Source of the DNA: Clostridia bacterium
Lineage (GTDB): Bacteria; Bacillota; Clostridia; Oscillospirales; Acutalibacteraceae
NCBI GenBank assembly: GCA_900754145.1
Contig: CAAEBW010000056.1
Span: 1 to 6,301 of the forward strand
Direction of reading: 5' to 3'
Length of the DNA stretch: 6,301 bases
Position 1 is the stretch's first letter. Each line of letters begins with the position of its first letter. The notes below the pieces were generated by a model. It was not told the DNA's origin, did not search any database, and was given only the letters and a program-made list of their open reading frames with translations. The translations under genes were made by a program, and so were the position numbers. Shown piece after piece: positions 5,995 through 6,301 of the stretch.

Positions 5995-6062
5995 AGATTA
6001 GCACAGGAGGAATTAAAAAGGGAAAAAGACCTTATGAATTAATGTTAAGAAAAAATAAAGTC
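5995..6062 (-). promoter_or_regulatory. Probable promoter of the small membrane protein with degenerate activator box
   Basis: On the plus strand TGTTAAGAA (6043-6051), AA, AATAAAGTC (6054-6062) matches the kdp box at 14/20 positions and keeps the 11-bp period. On the minus strand, after a 42-bp gap, comes TAATCT (6000-5995) preceded by TG and one base (6003-6001), an extended -10 keeping the T, A and final T of TATAAT. The -35 position (6023-6018) reads TCCCTT then TTTAAT, closely matching TCCCAA-TTTAAT in the kdp promoter. The start would be near 5988, just before AAGGAGGG. The box alone is weak; the shared spacing and -35 sequence carry the call. Confidence 0.4.
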
Positions 6063-6151
6063 CCAATCAGCAAAACAATCCTTGAAACCTATAAAGAAAT
6101 TCGCAAAAATCCATCAATAGTGGCGTGAAAAGAGAAATACGGGGCTGTAAA

Positions 6152-6300
6152 AAATCGGGGTTTGTATGCATAACAAATTCAATTAACAAACGTAGGGCGG
6201 AGGCTTGTCTCCCGCAGTATAGCGTCTGAAACGCGGAACGGATAAATCAGTTCCCTACATTATCCGTTTTTAACGTAGGGAAGACATTTATGCCTTCCGC
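6152..6300. repeat. Second composite intergenic repeat: same 15-bp box plus three GTAGGG hairpins (+,-,+)
   Basis: AAATCGGGGTTTGTA (6152-6166) is identical to 878-892. After 25 bp come three units starting GTAGGG: 6192-6215 (plus, 24 bp, bulged GCGGAG/CTCC-C-GC stem), 6233-6258 (minus, 26 bp, GGAAC/GTTCC arms at 6235-6239 and 6250-6254) and 6275-6300 (plus, 26 bp, GGAAG..CA/TG..CTTCC with one mismatch). Order and orientation match the cluster at 878-1052, though the stem sequences differ. The element runs to the window edge and may continue. The gene-free stretch from 5972 holds this repeat plus the promoter region at 5995-6062; I see no gene in it. Confidence 0.7.
6237..6271 (+). terminator. 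Possible intrinsic terminator or alternative repeat fold
   Basis: AACGGATAA (6237-6245) and TTATCCGTT (6260-6268) form a perfect 9-bp stem with a 14-nt loop. T bases run from 6267 to 6271 on the plus strand, with the stem's last two T's merging into the run. This resembles a plus-strand rho-independent terminator, but no plus-strand gene precedes it here. The stem overlaps hairpin unit 6233-6258 and would exclude its own fold, so it may be an alternative structure of the repeat. Confidence 0.25.
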
Positions 6301-6301
6301 A

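Noticed and set aside
5972..6004. Upstream in-frame start giving the small membrane protein 11 more residues
   Set aside because: The added codons read through AAGGAGGG, the ribosome-binding site of the ATG at 5971, and cover the predicted -10.
6038..6066. TTGGGA-17-ATTAAT promoter candidate, minus strand
   Set aside because: Partial matches in AT-rich DNA, overlapping the proposed activator box; no feature favours it over the 5995-6000 -10.
6088..6117. Second promoter candidate for the small gene (TTGATG-18-TATAGG, minus strand)
   Set aside because: Each hexamer matches only 4/6 with non-ideal spacing; the box-linked promoter nearer the gene fits better. It cannot be excluded.

Overview
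The window looks like chromosomal DNA of a Gram-positive anaerobe of the class Clostridia, perhaps a gut Oscillospiraceae/Ruminococcaceae relative. This is inferred from strong AAGGAGG ribosome-binding sites on nearly every gene, moderate GC, the protein style, and short GTAGGG-type hairpin repeats between genes. All recognised genes lie on the minus strand, so transcription runs from high to low coordinates.

Layout in transcription order: (1) 6152-6300, a cluster of small hairpin repeats; (2) 5777-5971, a 64-residue membrane protein of unknown function; (3) 5686-1087, a complete kdpF-kdpA-kdpB-kdpC operon for the high-affinity ATP-driven K+ pump, with tight spacing; (4) 878-1052, a second repeat cluster of the same design; (5) 723-1, the N-terminal 241 residues of a CorA-like divalent-cation transporter that runs off the window before its membrane helices. 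KdpD and KdpE, the usual sensor and regulator of this operon, are not in the window.

The most interesting signal is regulatory. A 20-bp box made of two 9-bp half-sites at an 11-bp period lies upstream of kdpF (5755-5774) and again upstream of the CorA-like gene (830-849), in the same orientation and with 17/20 identity. A weaker copy (14/20) lies upstream of the small membrane protein (6043-6062). In each case a -10-like hexamer starts after a gap of 41, 41 and 42 bp, and the -35 position carries a shared C-rich/TTTAA sequence in place of TTGACA. This fits one OmpR/PhoB-type activator, with KdpE the obvious candidate, controlling K+ uptake, a CorA-like transporter and an undescribed small membrane protein as one regulon.

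The two repeat clusters share a second unusual structure: an identical 15-bp box, a spacer of 23-25 bp, then three 24-26-bp hairpins in +, -, + order. They sit on either side of the small-protein/kdp block.
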